29,132 nucleotides of DNA from a bacterium (GTDB lineage: Bacteria; Spirochaetota; UBA4802; UBA5550): the NCBI GenBank assembly GCA_024224995.1, contig JAAENB010000014.1, positions 1-29,132 on the forward strand, in the 5' to 3' direction. Position numbers and translations under genes: made by a program. A model generated the notes under the pieces. That model worked only from the letters and a program-made list of their open reading frames with translations. It searched no databases and had not been told where the DNA came from. Numbering within the stretch: the first letter of the stretch is position 1; each line of letters opens with the position of its first letter. This document shows positions 16,430 through 26,711 of the stretch, in pieces.

Positions 16430-17794
16430 CTAAAAATATTTATCAAACAATTCGTCTCCAATTCTTTTGAGCTCACTTTTGGGAAAGACCTTAAGAAGTT
16501 CCCAGCCCAGGTTAAGGGTTTCTTCTATAGTCCGGTCGACGCGGTAGCCCTGGGACACGTAGCGTCCTTCGAATTCTTCAGCAAAATTAAAATATATTTT
16601 GTCTATATCGGAAAGGGCCGATTCGCCGAGAATTACCGCGAGTTCCTGTACTTCTTTGCCCCTGGCATAGGCGGCAAAAAGCTGGTTGGAAAGATCCGCG
16701 TGATCTTCCCGGGTTTTGCCCTTCCCAATCCCTTTGTCTTTTAACCGTGAAAGTGACGGCAATACATCCACTGGAGGATCGATATTTTTTTTATACAGGG
16801 ACCGCGACAGGATGATCTGACCTTCGGTTATGTAGCCCGTGAGGTCCGGTATTGGATGGGTCTTGTCGTCTTCGGGCATTGTTAGAATAGGAATTAACGT
16901 AATAGATCCGGATTTTTCTTTGATGCGGCATGACCGCTCATAGATGTTCGAAAGGTCGGTATATAAATAACCGGGATATCCTCTTCTGCCGGGAATCTCT
17001 TTCCGGGCTGAGGATATTTCTCTGAGTGCTTCACAGTAGTTGGTGAGGTCCGTAAGAATTACCAGGACATGCATATTTAATTCAAAGGCCAGGTATTCCG
17101 CGGCTGTGAGCGCCACCCGGGGAGTGGCGATCCGTTCGATTGCCGGGTCGTTCGCCAGGTTTAGATATAAGACCGCGTTGCGTATTGCTCCGGACTCGGT
17201 AAATTCCCTGATGAAAAATGCCGACTCCTCATAGGTTATTCCCATTGCTCCGAATACTACGGCAAAATCTTCTTCTTTTCCCAGAACTTCGGCCTGCCGG
17301 GCTATTTGCGCTGCTATCTGGTTATGCGGCAGTCCCGATCCTGAAAAAATTGGCAGCTTTTGCCCCCGCACTAAGGGATTCATCCCGTCGATAGAAGAGA
17401 TCCCGGTTTGAATAAACTCATTGGGATAGTCGCGGGCAAAGGGGTTAATTGGTGAGCCGTTTATATCCATCATTTTCCGGGGTAATATCTCCGGTCCATT
17501 GTCAATTGGAGTTCCCAGTCCGTTAAACATCCTGCCTAACATATCTCCGGAAAGCGCGAGCTCTATTCCTTTGCCCCGGAAACTTACTTTTGTTTCCGGT
17601 ACATCAATACCGCTGGTTCCTTCAAAGACCTGGATGAGAGCGGTGTCGTCTTCAAGCTCGATTATTTTACCGCGCCGTACTTCTGTTGATGGAAGTATAA
17701 TCTCCACAAGCTCTTCGTTCTTTACGCCCCGGACCCCTTCCACCAGGAGCAGAGGACCTACGATATTTTTGATAGTTTTATATTCACGTCTCAT
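16430..17794 (-). CDS. V/A-type ATPase subunit B, operon 2 (non-catalytic head)
   Basis: 454 residues. The non-catalytic nucleotide site shows [10 protein letters not shown] in place of a P-loop, with conserved [35 protein letters not shown] and [20 protein letters not shown]. The ATG overlaps the stop of subunit A by 4 nt (ATGA), indicating coupled translation. Close in sequence to the operon 1 copy but without its C-terminal tail. Confidence 0.95.
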   Translation of the reverse strand: MRREYKTIKNIVGPLLLVEGVRGVKNEELVEIILPSTEVRRGKIIELEDDTALIQVFEGTSGIDVPETKVSFRGKGIELALSGDMLGRMFNGLGTPIDNGPEILPRKMMDINGSPINPFARDYPNEFIQTGISSIDGMNPLVRGQKLPIFSGSGLPHNQIAAQIARQAEVLGKEEDFAVVFGAMGITYEESAFFIREFTESGAIRNAVLYLNLANDPAIERIATPRVALTAAEYLAFELNMHVLVILTDLTNYCEALREISSARKEIPGRRGYPGYLYTDLSNIYERSCRIKEKSGSITLIPILTMPEDDKTHPIPDLTGYITEGQIILSRSLYKKNIDPPVDVLPSLSRLKDKGIGKGKTREDHADLSNQLFAAYARGKEVQELAVILGESALSDIDKIYFNFAEEFEGRYVSQGYRVDRTIEETLNLGWELLKVFPKSELKRIGDELFDKYF

Positions 17795-19566
17795 TCCGCA
17801 CTCTTCTCCTCTATCTCGTCATGTATCTTCTTTTTGTACTCCCACAAACTGTCGGGATTGATATCCAGGTATTTAAGCCGGGCTATTTCCTCCTCTATGT
17901 TCATTGAGTCAAAACGGTCAAAGGGAATATCCTGCTGTATGGTCTTTTCCAGTTCCGTATGATAATATAGAATAAGATCCAGCATATAAAATTGCTTTTT
18001 TATTGCCGTAAACGTGTCCGTTTCATGAAACGCGTTCTGATGAAGAAAGTCCTGCCGTATAATCTTTGCTGTTTTCATTATGAGCCTGTCGGGACTTGAA
18101 AGGGATTCTATTCCCACCAGGCGGACGATCTCTTCAAGTTCGTTCTCTTTTTCAAGCAGCTTCATTGCTTCCTGTTTCAATTCAGGGAACGTGACCTCTA
18201 CTATCTCCCGGAGATATTCGTTCATCGCATCGTCGTAAAGAGAATAGGACCGGAGCCAGCTGATTGCCGGAAAATGACGCTGGAACGCGAGCTTGTCTTC
18301 AAGGCTCCAGAAAACTTTTACTACCCTGAGCGTGGCCTGGACCACGGGATCGGAGAGGTCTCCCCCTGCCGGGGATACTGCTCCTATTACCGTTAAGGCT
18401 CCTTCCCGCTTGTCCGCGCCGCCGCATTGAACCCGCCCTGCCCGTTCATAGAATTCCGCGACTTTTGAAGAAAGATAGGCTGGGTATCCTTCTTCTCCGG
18501 GCATCTCTTCGAGCCTGCCGGAGATTTCCCGCATTGCTTCCGCCCACCGGGAGGTGGAATCCGCCATAAGCGCTACGGAATACCCCATATCCCTGAAATA
18601 TTCCGCTATGGTCATTCCCGTATATACCGATGCTTCCCGCGCTGCCACGGGCATGTTGGAAGTATTCGCGATTAGTATTGTCCGTTTCATGAGCGGCGCT
18701 CCGGACCGGGGATCAACAAGCTCCGGGAATTCCTGGAGCACATCGGTCATTTCGTTTCCCCGTTCTCCGCAGCCGATGTATACACAAATATCGGCATCGG
18801 CCCATTTGGCCAGCTGGTGCTGCACCACGGTCTTTCCCGATCCAAAGGGCCCGGGAATACAGGCGGTTCCGCCTTTCGCTACGGGAAAAAACGTGTCAAT
18901 AACCCGCTGCCCCGTTGTTAGCATTTTCTCCGGCGGCAGTTTCGTCGCGTAGGGCCGTGATATCCTTACGGGCCATACCTGGAGCATGGAAATATTTACA
19001 ATTGTTCCGTCTTCCTTTTTTATATGCGCTATGGTTTCGGTTATGGTAAATTTCCCTTCACTTATATCGATCAGTTCTCCTGATACGCCCCAGGGCACCA
19101 TTATTTTATGCTCTACCAGTACGGTTTCAGTTACATAACCCAGGATATCTCCAAATGTTACTTCATTTCCGGCGTATGCTGTTGGGTGAAAATCCCATTG
19201 TTTATCCCTGTCCAGTGAGGGGATGTCTATTCCCCGGGCGATGTAATCTCCGCTCATTTCCCTGATCTTGTCCAGGGGCCTCTGGGTTCCGTCAAAGATA
19301 GACTCTATGAGTCCCGGGGCCAGCTCTACGGAGAGGGGCTGCTCGGTCCGGTAAATTATCTCCCCGGTTCCAACTCCCGCGGTTTCTTCGTAGACCTGTA
19401 TGGACGCGGTATCTCCTTTTAATTCTATTATTTCCCCAACGAGCCGTTTTTCTCCTACCCGCACAACGTCATACATCTTCGCGCCGGTCATGTTTTCCGC
19501 TATTACCAGCGGTCCCGACACTTTGGTTATTTTCCCATTTGGTATTTGTTCCGCTTGTTCGTTCAC
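17791..19566 (-). CDS. V/A-type ATPase catalytic subunit A, operon 2
   Basis: 591 residues. The Walker A loop GPFGSGKT is at about 239-246, followed by VVQHQLAKW as in Enterococcus Ntp[38 protein letters not shown] and GAVSPAGGD are canonical. The start codon is GTG and overlaps the TAG of subunit F by one base (TAGTG), so expression is probably coupled to F. It catalyses ATP hydrolysis, or synthesis, driving or driven by the ion-translocating ring. Confidence 0.96.
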   Translation of the reverse strand: MNEQAEQIPNGKITKVSGPLVIAENMTGAKMYDVVRVGEKRLVGEIIELKGDTASIQVYEETAGVGTGEIIYRTEQPLSVELAPGLIESIFDGTQRPLDKIREMSGDYIARGIDIPSLDRDKQWDFHPTAYAGNEVTFGDILGYVTETVLVEHKIMVPWGVSGELIDISEGKFTITETIAHIKKEDGTIVNISMLQVWPVRISRPYATKLPPEKMLTTGQRVIDTFFPVAKGGTACIPGPFGSGKTVVQHQLAKWADADICVYIGCGERGNEMTDVLQEFPELVDPRSGAPLMKRTILIANTSNMPVAAREASVYTGMTIAEYFRDMGYSVALMADSTSRWAEAMREISGRLEEMPGEEGYPAYLSSKVAEFYERAGRVQCGGADKREGALTVIGAVSPAGGDLSDPVVQATLRVVKVFWSLEDKLAFQRHFPAISWLRSYSLYDDAMNEYLREIVEVTFPELKQEAMKLLEKENELEEIVRLVGIESLSSPDRLIMKTAKIIRQDFLHQNAFHETDTFTAIKKQFYMLDLILYYHTELEKTIQQDIPFDRFDSMNIEEEIARLKYLDINPDSLWEYKKKIHDEIEEKSAE

Positions 19567-19892
19567 TATTTATTTAACCCCACTATATCTATTCCTATGG
19601 CTTTTTTAATTAAAAAATTTATTCGTTCGTTTGAGAACGATGAATGTCCTGTTTTTCCCGGTATTGCCGTTATACAGGGTGTTGGAGACGCCAGGTAGCG
19701 GTCCAGTATATCTACCATCTCCGCTGCCATATCGTCGGATACCATAATAATCGGGTACCCGTCTCCCGCGTATTTCTCCACGGCCTCCCGTGCTTCTTCT
19801 ATATTGTCGGTTATTGTAACCTGCGCCCCTACCGCGATAAACGGCAGCACCGCTTCGCGGTGTCCCACGGCCGCTATTTTTTTATTTTCCAT
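19566..19892 (-). CDS. V/A-type ATPase subunit F, operon 2
   Basis: 108 residues. The family pattern is clear: [22 protein letters not shown] at the N-terminus (compare 'IAVIGDRETVLGF'), [25 protein letters not shown], and a final [14 protein letters not shown] helix. Binds the D shaft. It follows subunit C after 67 bp that include a palindromic repeat, and its stop overlaps the GTG of subunit A by one base. Confidence 0.92.
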   Translation of the reverse strand: MENKKIAAVGHREAVLPFIAVGAQVTITDNIEEAREAVEKYAGDGYPIIMVSDDMAAEMVDILDRYLASPTPCITAIPGKTGHSSFSNERINFLIKKAIGIDIVGLNK

Positions 19893-19906
19893 ACGTTTTC
19901 CTTTTC

Positions 19907-19926
19907 GGGCACGGCACGCCGTGCCC
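19907..19926. repeat. REP-like palindrome in the C-F gap of operon 2
   Basis: GGGCACGGC (19907-19915) and GCCGTGCCC (19918-19926) are perfect inverted arms around two bases, followed by CCTAC. From memory, the same core is a widespread dispersed palindrome in several bacterial phyla. It would form a hairpin in the operon 2 transcript between C and F. Confidence 0.7.
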
Positions 19927-19959
19927 CTACACGCGCAGCGTTCTACCGATTACCATATC

Positions 19960-20973
19960 TCAATACGGTTCCGGCAACCTTGTTTCCATCCATTCCGGGC
20001 TAAACCCGGATCTTTTTCCGCTGAGAATTATTCCTATAATTTTTAATTCCATTTCCATTGCCTGACCAAAGGCGAAAAACGGTTCAATGCCCCATACAAG
20101 GTACGCGGCCGGGCGGATATATTCAACCAGGATATTGTCGCATTCCCGTTCTATGGCAAATGGGGATTCCCCATATCCCCGGACGGCTTCGGCTGCACGG
20201 GTATATCCAAGGGCTTCCACGTCTTCGGCTGCTTCTTCAATTTCAGCGTCCAGCAGTTTATACAGGCGCCGCTTGCTAATGGTTCCTCCGGGTATAAAGA
20301 TTTTTTCCCTGATGCTGTCTATTCCGGCAAATTCTTTTCCCCGCAGCGAGGTCTGTATATTGAGCAGGTTTATCTTTAGCTTTAGAAAATCCTCAATAAA
20401 TTTGTTTCCCAGAATTGCCGACTGGCTCAGAATATCTTTATATAAAATACGATCTATTACCAGGTCTATGAGTATTGGATGTTTTTCCGTGTAATACCGG
20501 TCTACTGCCGTTAGAACAGCTTGATTCATCAAGGGCGGCAGCAGGTTGTAATACTCATTTTTAAATATATCAACCATTTCTTTCTTCTCTATCGTCCCGA
20601 TATCAACCAGCAGCTCCGGGCTTTCGAATTCAAAGATCTTTCCCTTTAAGAGTATTTTAATATTATGATAATCATAGCCTAGTTTAAATATTTTCACGAT
20701 CTCGCCATGAAAAGTATACTTTTCCAGCAGTTCCAGAACCTGCGCTCTTTTCCAGTGAATTAACGCGTCCACATCGGTGCTTTCTTCCCGGGCTCTAAAA
20801 AAATCCGCGTATCCCGCGCCCCGCACTATCTCCATAGCTTCTTCTATGGAGCCGGCCTGGGTCAGCTGGCTTATGATTTCACGCGTCACCCGTTTCGCCT
20901 CAAGAGCCCGCATAAAGCCTGTTATAAAGGCATACCTGTTATCGTATTTATATATACTCATATATTTACTCAT
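19960..20973 (-). CDS. V/A-type ATPase subunit C (d), operon 2
   Basis: 337 residues, helical and funnel-forming, linking the D/F shaft to the K ring. Visible family blocks include the N-terminal YDNRYAFITGFMRALEAKRV, the central VDRYYTEKHPILIDLVIDR and FLKLKINLLNIQTSLRGKE, and the C-terminal EPFFAFGQAMEMELKIIGII followed by LSGKRSGFSPEWMETRLPEPY. AGGGGATT precedes the ATG. Unlike the divergent operon 1 copy, it matches the classical family closely. Confidence 0.92.
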   Translation of the reverse strand: MSKYMSIYKYDNRYAFITGFMRALEAKRVTREIISQLTQAGSIEEAMEIVRGAGYADFFRAREESTDVDALIHWKRAQVLELLEKYTFHGEIVKIFKLGYDYHNIKILLKGKIFEFESPELLVDIGTIEKKEMVDIFKNEYYNLLPPLMNQAVLTAVDRYYTEKHPILIDLVIDRILYKDILSQSAILGNKFIEDFLKLKINLLNIQTSLRGKEFAGIDSIREKIFIPGGTISKRRLYKLLDAEIEEAAEDVEALGYTRAAEAVRGYGESPFAIERECDNILVEYIRPAAYLVWGIEPFFAFGQAMEMELKIIGIILSGKRSGFSPEWMETRLPEPY

Positions 20974-20994
20974 AATCCCCTAAAAAAATTTCTC

Positions 20995-21022
20995 CTCTTG
21001 CGCCCCCTCCGGGGGTTGGGGG
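20995..21022. repeat. 28-bp dispersed repeat in the E-C gap of operon 2
   Basis: Identical over 28 bases to 210-237, with a CCCCC-TCC-GGGGG palindrome as its core. It fills most of the 61 bp between subunits E and C. Confidence 0.75.
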
Positions 21023-21034
21023 CTCTATAAAAAT

Positions 21035-21634
21035 TTACTCCGGAAATATCATATCAATTATTTCCAGTTCATTATCATCAAATATCTTTTTTATTGCTAT
21101 TTTAATAGTAGCGTTATACTCAACTTTCCCTTCTTTTAGATAGAGTCCGCCTCCCGTAGCCCTGGTTTCATCCGAAAGCCGCAGCTCCGGCGGGTTTTCC
21201 AATTTCTCTTCCAGTTCAAGATTTATATCTCCCAGAAAGCCCGTGTTAACAATATCGCGGTCTTCTTCGGAAACAATGACCTCCTCCTGCCCGGTTTGCA
21301 CTCCTTTGAATAAAACAGTTTTCAGGAACCTGCGGTACATATCGTCCTGCCGAAGCCGGGCCGCAACGTTTTCCAGTACCCTGGCCAGCTGCTCCCACTT
21401 TACTTTTAAGATATCTTTGTTAAACTCAAGATCTTTCAGGGAGTTCCGCCTTTTTAATTCAGCGTTAAATAACGCGTCCAATTCCTGCTGCTGCAAGGCC
21501 GAAATCCGTTCATATTCCTCGGCATGGTCCTTTTTTACCTGCTCTTGTTTCCGTTCGGTTTCTTCTTCTATCCCCCGAACCCTGTTTTCCGCGTCGGAAA
21601 GTATTTTTTCTGAAACCTTATTCATTTCTTTCAC
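21035..21634 (-). CDS. V/A-type ATPase subunit E, operon 2 (peripheral stalk)
   Basis: 199 residues. A charged N-terminal helix (about 1-95) precedes a folded C-terminal domain ending ATGGGLYLKEGKVEYNATIKIAI, the typical 'GG..v....g.i..n.t....' signature of subunit E. It pairs with subunit H in the peripheral stalk. It lies 26 bp after K and 61 bp before C. Confidence 0.9.
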   Translation of the reverse strand: MKEMNKVSEKILSDAENRVRGIEEETERKQEQVKKDHAEEYERISALQQQELDALFNAELKRRNSLKDLEFNKDILKVKWEQLARVLENVAARLRQDDMYRRFLKTVLFKGVQTGQEEVIVSEEDRDIVNTGFLGDINLELEEKLENPPELRLSDETRATGGGLYLKEGKVEYNATIKIAIKKIFDDNELEIIDMIFPE

Positions 21635-21660
21635 CTTTCACCTTGCGCCCTGTTCCTGTT

Positions 21661-22176
<516 letters not shown>

Positions 22177-22222
22177 TTATAACTCCTTTTCTATTAAATC
22201 CTGAGTTTATTATTGAGCCAGG

Positions 22223-24238
22223 CTATTCTATTATCCTGACGTACTGTTCACTATTAGAAAGGGGGGTAAACGCTTTCCCGCCTCCCACATAAAACTTTGA
22301 GAAAAACTCCACGTACTGAAGACGCAGCGTATGCACAAATCCTCCCAGGAGATTTATACACAGGTTAAACAGGTGCCCTATTACCAGGACCACTACCGTG
22401 AGCACTACTCCTGCTACCGGTATATCGTACAGCATAAAGGCGATGGTGTTAATGGCCATTCCTATTCCGGCCGTTACCATTCCCAATGCCATAAGCCGTA
22501 TATACGATAGTATATCACCAAGATATGAAAATATTCCGCTTAACACCACGAGCTTTAAAAAGCCAATAAAGATCCTGAAAAACCAGGATGACTCCTCCCG
22601 TCCTCCGAATAGCAGTATCACTCCTGCCATTACTGCCGCTGAAATTGCTGCCGGCTGTACCAAATACGCAGGAAAAATCGGCTGCGCTGCAGTAACCAGT
22701 GACATCTTTATTGAAATGGGTGAAGCGAATAAAACTGTTAACAGTGAGCATAATATTATGAGCCATGAAAAATTATCAACAAGGGCGTCCATAAACTGCC
22801 GCTGTCTCAGTTTTGATATTATCCCTACAACAAGTCCTGTTATTACATGGATTACCCCCAGGAGCAGCACCAGCCTGAAAAAAACCATTGAATCTTTCAT
22901 TGGGTCAAATCCCATGCTGAGAAAATCTTCCCGTAAGTCCAATATCCAGGGGACATTAATAAAGGGATTTTCTCTTCGAAAGAGATCTCCGAATATTCCG
23001 CCCGTAAATAACCCTGCCACTACTGTGCAGATCCCGCCCCAGAACGCGATCCAGAGTATATCGCGCGCGCCTTTCATTTTCCATATCCCTATGAGCGATA
23101 CTATTGCCAGTATTAATCCATACCCCGCGTCCGTAAGAGTGAGGCCGAAAAATATGGCGAAAAATATCGAGACGATGGCGCTTGGATCAAGTGATGGATA
23201 CGAGGGGAGGCTGTAAAGCTTTGTTAACAGCTGAAAGGGTCTAAACGGCGCCAGGTTTTTGAGCGCTATTGGCGGTGATTCCTTTTTATCTTTTTCAATC
23301 TCTTCATATATAATGGTATTAAAGGAAGAAACCATTGGTTTTAGGGTTTTCAGGTCATGTGCCTGCATCCACCCGGAGATGACAAAGGCATTTGGGCTTC
23401 TTACCCAGTATTCAAACAGGGTATTTCTTTGATCCAGCGTACTGTAATGTTCCAGTAAAACACTTAAACTATCATACTGTTCGAGTAATACGGCCGCTTC
23501 AGCTGCTGCCTCTTCCCGTTCCTTTTCTATTTCTCCCAGACGATGGCTGTTTAAGCGGTATTTTGCCGCTGGTGAGGTCTTTATCCCGCTAATGTCGAGC
23601 GGCAAAAACCCGGTGTTCCGCAGCACGTCTTGTAACGCGTCTTTCTCTTCCATATGCGCTGCCGCGAGAAGTATGGTCTTTTTTTTCCCTTCTAAAAGCA
23701 GGCTGTATTCAATTCCTTCCTGTTTAAGAAAATCCAGTTTTTTTGTATCTGCCCTTCCCAGTACTATATGGGCTTTTTTCGGGATCTTCAGTTCTTCCAG
23801 TGAAATCTTTACGCCTTTCCAGGGTTCCAGGTCCTGGTTTTGCTGCTCCAGGGTCTCTTTTTCCGTGGCCAGGGAGTCTACCCGGTTTTTCAGTGTATCG
23901 ATCTTTTTTAGAAAATCGTATGGATTAAAATCCTGTATGGTGGCGTCGTAATTTTTTCGGCTTATGGTGTGAGGCGGTTTGAATAATCTTTTTAGAAACG
24001 ATTCTTTTGGACGAAAGTCTTCAAGGAAGCGGGCGGCATCCTCTAGCCTTTCAAGCAACAAGGAACTGTCTGGTGCGGACGTTCCCTTATTGCCTGAAAA
24101 GCCCTTTATAGGGAGGATTTCTTTGCCTGACATATCTATTAAGTGCAGGATTGCGGATTTTTGCAACTGCTCTATAAAACTATTGAATTCGTGGAAATGT
24201 CCAACTATCAATACTTTTATCATCCTGCTTATTGCCAT
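22223..24238 (-). CDS. V/A-type ATPase subunit I (a), operon 2
   Basis: 671 residues. The N-terminal soluble arm begins MIKVLIVGHFHEFNSFIEQL, typical of the family, and has coiled coils around 105-135 and 235-260. The membrane half (from about 355) has 7-8 hydrophobic segments, starting at DPSAIVSIFFAIFFGLTLTDAGYG. The essential arginine is R581 in LSYIRLMALGMVTAG. It forms the ion half-channels against the K ring. The internal ATG six codons in is an alternative start. Confidence 0.94.
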   Translation of the reverse strand: MAISRMIKVLIVGHFHEFNSFIEQLQKSAILHLIDMSGKEILPIKGFSGNKGTSAPDSSLLLERLEDAARFLEDFRPKESFLKRLFKPPHTISRKNYDATIQDFNPYDFLKKIDTLKNRVDSLATEKETLEQQNQDLEPWKGVKISLEELKIPKKAHIVLGRADTKKLDFLKQEGIEYSLLLEGKKKTILLAAAHMEEKDALQDVLRNTGFLPLDISGIKTSPAAKYRLNSHRLGEIEKEREEAAAEAAVLLEQYDSLSVLLEHYSTLDQRNTLFEYWVRSPNAFVISGWMQAHDLKTLKPMVSSFNTIIYEEIEKDKKESPPIALKNLAPFRPFQLLTKLYSLPSYPSLDPSAIVSIFFAIFFGLTLTDAGYGLILAIVSLIGIWKMKGARDILWIAFWGGICTVVAGLFTGGIFGDLFRRENPFINVPWILDLREDFLSMGFDPMKDSMVFFRLVLLLGVIHVITGLVVGIISKLRQRQFMDALVDNFSWLIILCSLLTVLFASPISIKMSLVTAAQPIFPAYLVQPAAISAAVMAGVILLFGGREESSWFFRIFIGFLKLVVLSGIFSYLGDILSYIRLMALGMVTAGIGMAINTIAFMLYDIPVAGVVLTVVVLVIGHLFNLCINLLGGFVHTLRLQYVEFFSKFYVGGGKAFTPLSNSEQYVRIIE

Positions 24239-24292
24239 AACTTAATTTCCTTAAGGTTACTACTCCGGGCCGTAGTTCCTTCTTTTGCTATG

Positions 24293-24604
24293 TTATTCCA
24301 GTATTTTACTTACGATTAACTCTTCTGCTTTTTTCTGCCCTGCCCTGGTTTCCTCTTCTATCGCCCCTATTTCTTTTTCCAGTTCTTCTTTCCTTTCTTT
24401 CGCGTATATCGCGGCCTCTTCGGAAACCCTGTCTATTATTGTTTTTTTCTCCTTCTGGAATTGATCCTTCAGTTTTGCCAGATCTCGTTTATGCTGCTCA
24501 TTGAGTTCGCGTATGGCTGCTTCGGCCGCTTTTTCAGCCTTTTTTACTATTTCCGCTGCCTCTTCCTCTGCCTGTTTTATGCTTTCTATGAGGTTCTCCG
24601 TCAT
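24293..24604 (-). CDS. V/A-type ATPase subunit H/G, operon 2 (peripheral stalk)
   Basis: 103 residues of continuous charged coiled coil (IKQAEEEAAEIVKKAEKAAE), ending EELIVSKILE like the operon 1 copy (ERIISILLE). Forms the peripheral stalk with E. It is the first gene of operon 2, 54 bp ahead of I. Identification rests on composition, size and position. Confidence 0.85.
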   Translation of the reverse strand: MTENLIESIKQAEEEAAEIVKKAEKAAEAAIRELNEQHKRDLAKLKDQFQKEKKTIIDRVSEEAAIYAKERKEELEKEIGAIEEETRAGQKKAEELIVSKILE

Positions 24605-24673
24605 GGTTTAATTACCCTGTTATAAGATAGATACAAGACAAACGCTTGTTTGCCTGAGCATAACAATCTTATT

Positions 24674-24726
24674 ATTTAACTATAAAAAAGTGATGGTGTC
24701 AAATTAATTTTTATTTATAGTTAAAT
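24674..24726 (-). promoter_or_regulatory. Promoter of ATPase operon 2 framed by a 13-bp inverted repeat
   Basis: ATTTAACTATAAA (24674-24686) and TTTATAGTTAAAT (24714-24726) are perfect inverted arms 27 bases apart. On the minus strand TTGACA (24697-24702) lies between them, and a TTAAAT -10 (24674-24679, spacer 17) falls inside the downstream arm, about 70 bases ahead of the subunit H start. A regulator bound to both arms would block or loop the promoter. The arm sequence recurs in the operon 1 leader. Confidence 0.55.
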
Positions 24727-24810
24727 TTTTATGGGGTCTCCCGGCCTTTGTCGTAGGAATATTTTTGGATGTTGGAGGGCTAAATGTCGGTTTTTAACAG
24801 CGGTTTTTAC

Positions 24811-24858
24811 TTGACACTCCAAAAAATCAAACTCATTGTACAAAAATCCAAAAGGAGG
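24811..24858 (+). promoter_or_regulatory. Possible promoter and strong ribosome binding site for the DUF998-methyltransferase gene
   Basis: TTGACA at 24811-24816 is a perfect -35 box; 17-18 bases on, only a weak -10 (CATTGT/ATTGTA, 24834-24840) is visible. AAAGGAGG at 24851-24858 lies 8 bases before a TTG, which decides that unusual start codon. Confidence 0.4.
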
Positions 24859-24866
24859 ATTCTCTC

Positions 24867-26117
24867 TTGAATAAAAAGCTTTTGCTCTACGCAGGATTGT
24901 TCCCCGGAATTCTATACCTCATTGGCGATATAGTGGGAGGAATTATTACTCCGGATTACAGTTACGCGAAAAACGCAGTAAGCGAGCTGATCCGGTCGGG
25001 AGCCGAAAATAGAATCCTGTTCAGTTCATTCTTCCTTGCCCATGCTGTAATGATAGCCCTTTTTGCCATTGGTATAATACGCCGTTATCCGTACAAACAA
25101 TCAAAACCGATATTCATCAGTGGAATTCTCTTACTGCTTGTGGGAATAAGCCATTCTTTATCGGGCACCATTTTCGCTATGGACCCTGTTGGAGTTGAAA
25201 TGACTTTCCCCGGTATAATGCACCTGGTCCTGGTTGGAATAGCAATACCATCGATATTCATTCTTATGCCATTGATGGGACAGGGAGTATACCGAAGCAA
25301 TAATTGGAAATCATTCAGGTTATTCACTTTCATATGTTTAGCGGTGATATGCATTTCCGGTTTCTCATCACCGATAATAATTGCGAAAGGAATTGAGTTG
25401 ATGGGAACAACTGAAAGGATCACCGGGTATACCTTTTACCTGTGGCTTTTTGTTCTGGCATATTTATTAATCAACAAAATGTATTCACGAGAAGAAATAC
25501 TTAAACAGTGCCCAAAACCGGAAGGTGAGATCGGCAGGTTTGTTGGTTTAAAAATGAATGAGCATCATATTCCGCTCTGGGAATGGGGGCTTTCTTATAT
25601 TTCAATACATCAGGGTGATATAATTCTTGACGCGGGCTGCGGCGGCGGTGAATCTATTAAAGTATTATCCGGTTTGGCGCAAGATGGGAAAATAGTCGGC
25701 ATAGATCATTCCCAGGATATGGCGGCCCTGTCAAAAGAGACGAACGAAGATTTAATAGAAAGAAACCGTGTTGAAATTTATCATAATTCTATTTCCAATC
25801 TTCAATTTTCCGATAATATGTTTGATGTTGTTTGCGCGTTTGAAACATACGGTTTTTGGCCCAATATTCCCAATGATTTTAAAGAAGTGAGACGGGTATT
25901 AAAACCCGGAGGAAAATTCATTATTATACATTCAGCGTATAAACATGCATTATTTGAAGAACGAAATTTATACTGGACTGAGTTATTTAACATTACAATT
26001 CATGACCTGGGCGAACTTAAAAATATTTTATCGGAAGCCGGGTTTATTTCAATAGAACCGCATGAAAAACCGGAAGAAAACTGGTTTACCATGACCGCGC
26101 GGAAGGCAGAAGAATAA
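24867..26117 (+). CDS. DUF998-like membrane domain fused to a SAM methyltransferase
   Basis: 416 residues from a TTG start chosen because AAAGGAGG sits 8 bases upstream. The N-terminal half has six hydrophobic segments (about 5-25, 48-68, 78-102, 113-137, 148-172, 183-203). It resembles DUF998 proteins through the early PDYSYAKNAVSEL segment and the RxxYxxxxxP-like loop. The C-terminal half (about 215-416) is a class I methyltransferase with motif I ILDAGCGGG, GIDHSQDM, FDVVCAFETYGFWPN and LKPGGKFIIIHS, most like Methyltransf_11/25. The result is a membrane-tethered methyltransferase, perhaps acting on a lipid or quinone. Substrate is unknown. Divergent from ATPase operon 2, and followed 1 bp later by a secreted protein gene. 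Confidence 0.82.
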   Translation: MNKKLLLYAGLFPGILYLIGDIVGGIITPDYSYAKNAVSELIRSGAENRILFSSFFLAHAVMIALFAIGIIRRYPYKQSKPIFISGILLLLVGISHSLSGTIFAMDPVGVEMTFPGIMHLVLVGIAIPSIFILMPLMGQGVYRSNNWKSFRLFTFICLAVICISGFSSPIIIAKGIELMGTTERITGYTFYLWLFVLAYLLINKMYSREEILKQCPKPEGEIGRFVGLKMNEHHIPLWEWGLSYISIHQGDIILDAGCGGGESIKVLSGLAQDGKIVGIDHSQDMAALSKETNEDLIERNRVEIYHNSISNLQFSDNMFDVVCAFETYGFWPNIPNDFKEVRRVLKPGGKFIIIHSAYKHALFEERNLYWTELFNITIHDLGELKNILSEAGFISIEPHEKPEENWFTMTARKAEE

Positions 26118-26118
26118 A

Positions 26119-26547
26119 ATGAAAAAGAAAACTGTTTTACTAATCTTTATAATAATCCTTTTTTCTAAAATGGCGTTCGCTTCAAGTTTTATAGGATTTG
26201 GAACCGGCTCCCATTTTTCGAAATCATATAGCAGCGAAGATACATCATTTAACACGTTCATCCCAATAGTGATTGAATATGAATACACCAGAGATTACCG
26301 GGATTTATGGATGCTTCATTCATCGGTAAGTTATGTCTTTGGAGTAAATAACAGTATTTCAAACGATCTGATAATTACTACAGTTGGAATTAAATATGTT
26401 CCAAAATTTTATTATTACACTTCGAATATCAGTCAAAAATCACATGAAAAATTAGGCTGTTTCAGCATAATAGTATTACCAATTACCATTCTAAGAGACG
26501 CGATAATTAATGTATGTCGAGGGCCACGCAAATTCCCCACTTTTTAG
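26119..26547 (+). pseudogene. Secreted, possibly outer-membrane protein gene cut by the IS21 element
   Basis: The open frame gives 142 residues. A signal peptide (MKKKTVLLIFIIILFSKMAFA, about 21) precedes alternating hydrophobic/aromatic segments (FIPIVIEYEY, WMLHSSVSYVFGV, IITTVGIKYV), suggesting beta strands of a small barrel. The insertion sequence begins at 26515, so only residues 1-132 are host sequence; the last ten (CRGPRKFPTF) are read from the IS end. The rest of the gene would lie beyond the window. It follows the methyltransferase by 1 bp, so the two were co-transcribed. Function not recognised. Confidence 0.7.
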
Positions 26548-26639
26548 GCATCAGGGCCATTAGTATTCCCCAGTTTCACTGCAATTAGGGCCATTTATAT
26601 TCCCCAGTTTTAGGGGTCTCAGGGCCATTTATATTCCCC
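26520..26639 (+). repeat. Left-end subterminal repeats of the IS21 element
   Basis: Four copies of a unit beginning AGGGCCA and containing ATTCCCCA start at 26520, 26553, 26587 and 26621, a spacing of 33, 34 and 34 bases. The two inner copies share AGGGCCATTTATATTCCCCA. Such repeats are the transposase-binding sites of IS21-family ends. Confidence 0.85.
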
Positions 26640-26711
26640 AAAAATACTTAGACTCTACCAGATCATCATACAAGATGGCTCCTTTGCTAATGAATAAAGA
26701 GGAGCCAATGA

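Noticed and set aside
22398..23216. Plus-strand frame of 272 codons within subunit I of operon 2
   Set aside because: Antisense to the membrane half of subunit I; its composition reflects the complement of a hydrophobic coding region and no motif is visible.
26520..26639. CRISPR-like regularly spaced repeats
   Set aside because: The four units with 33/34-base spacing have similar intervening sequence, lie at the end of an IS21 element, and recur inverted at its other end, so they are transposase-binding sites.
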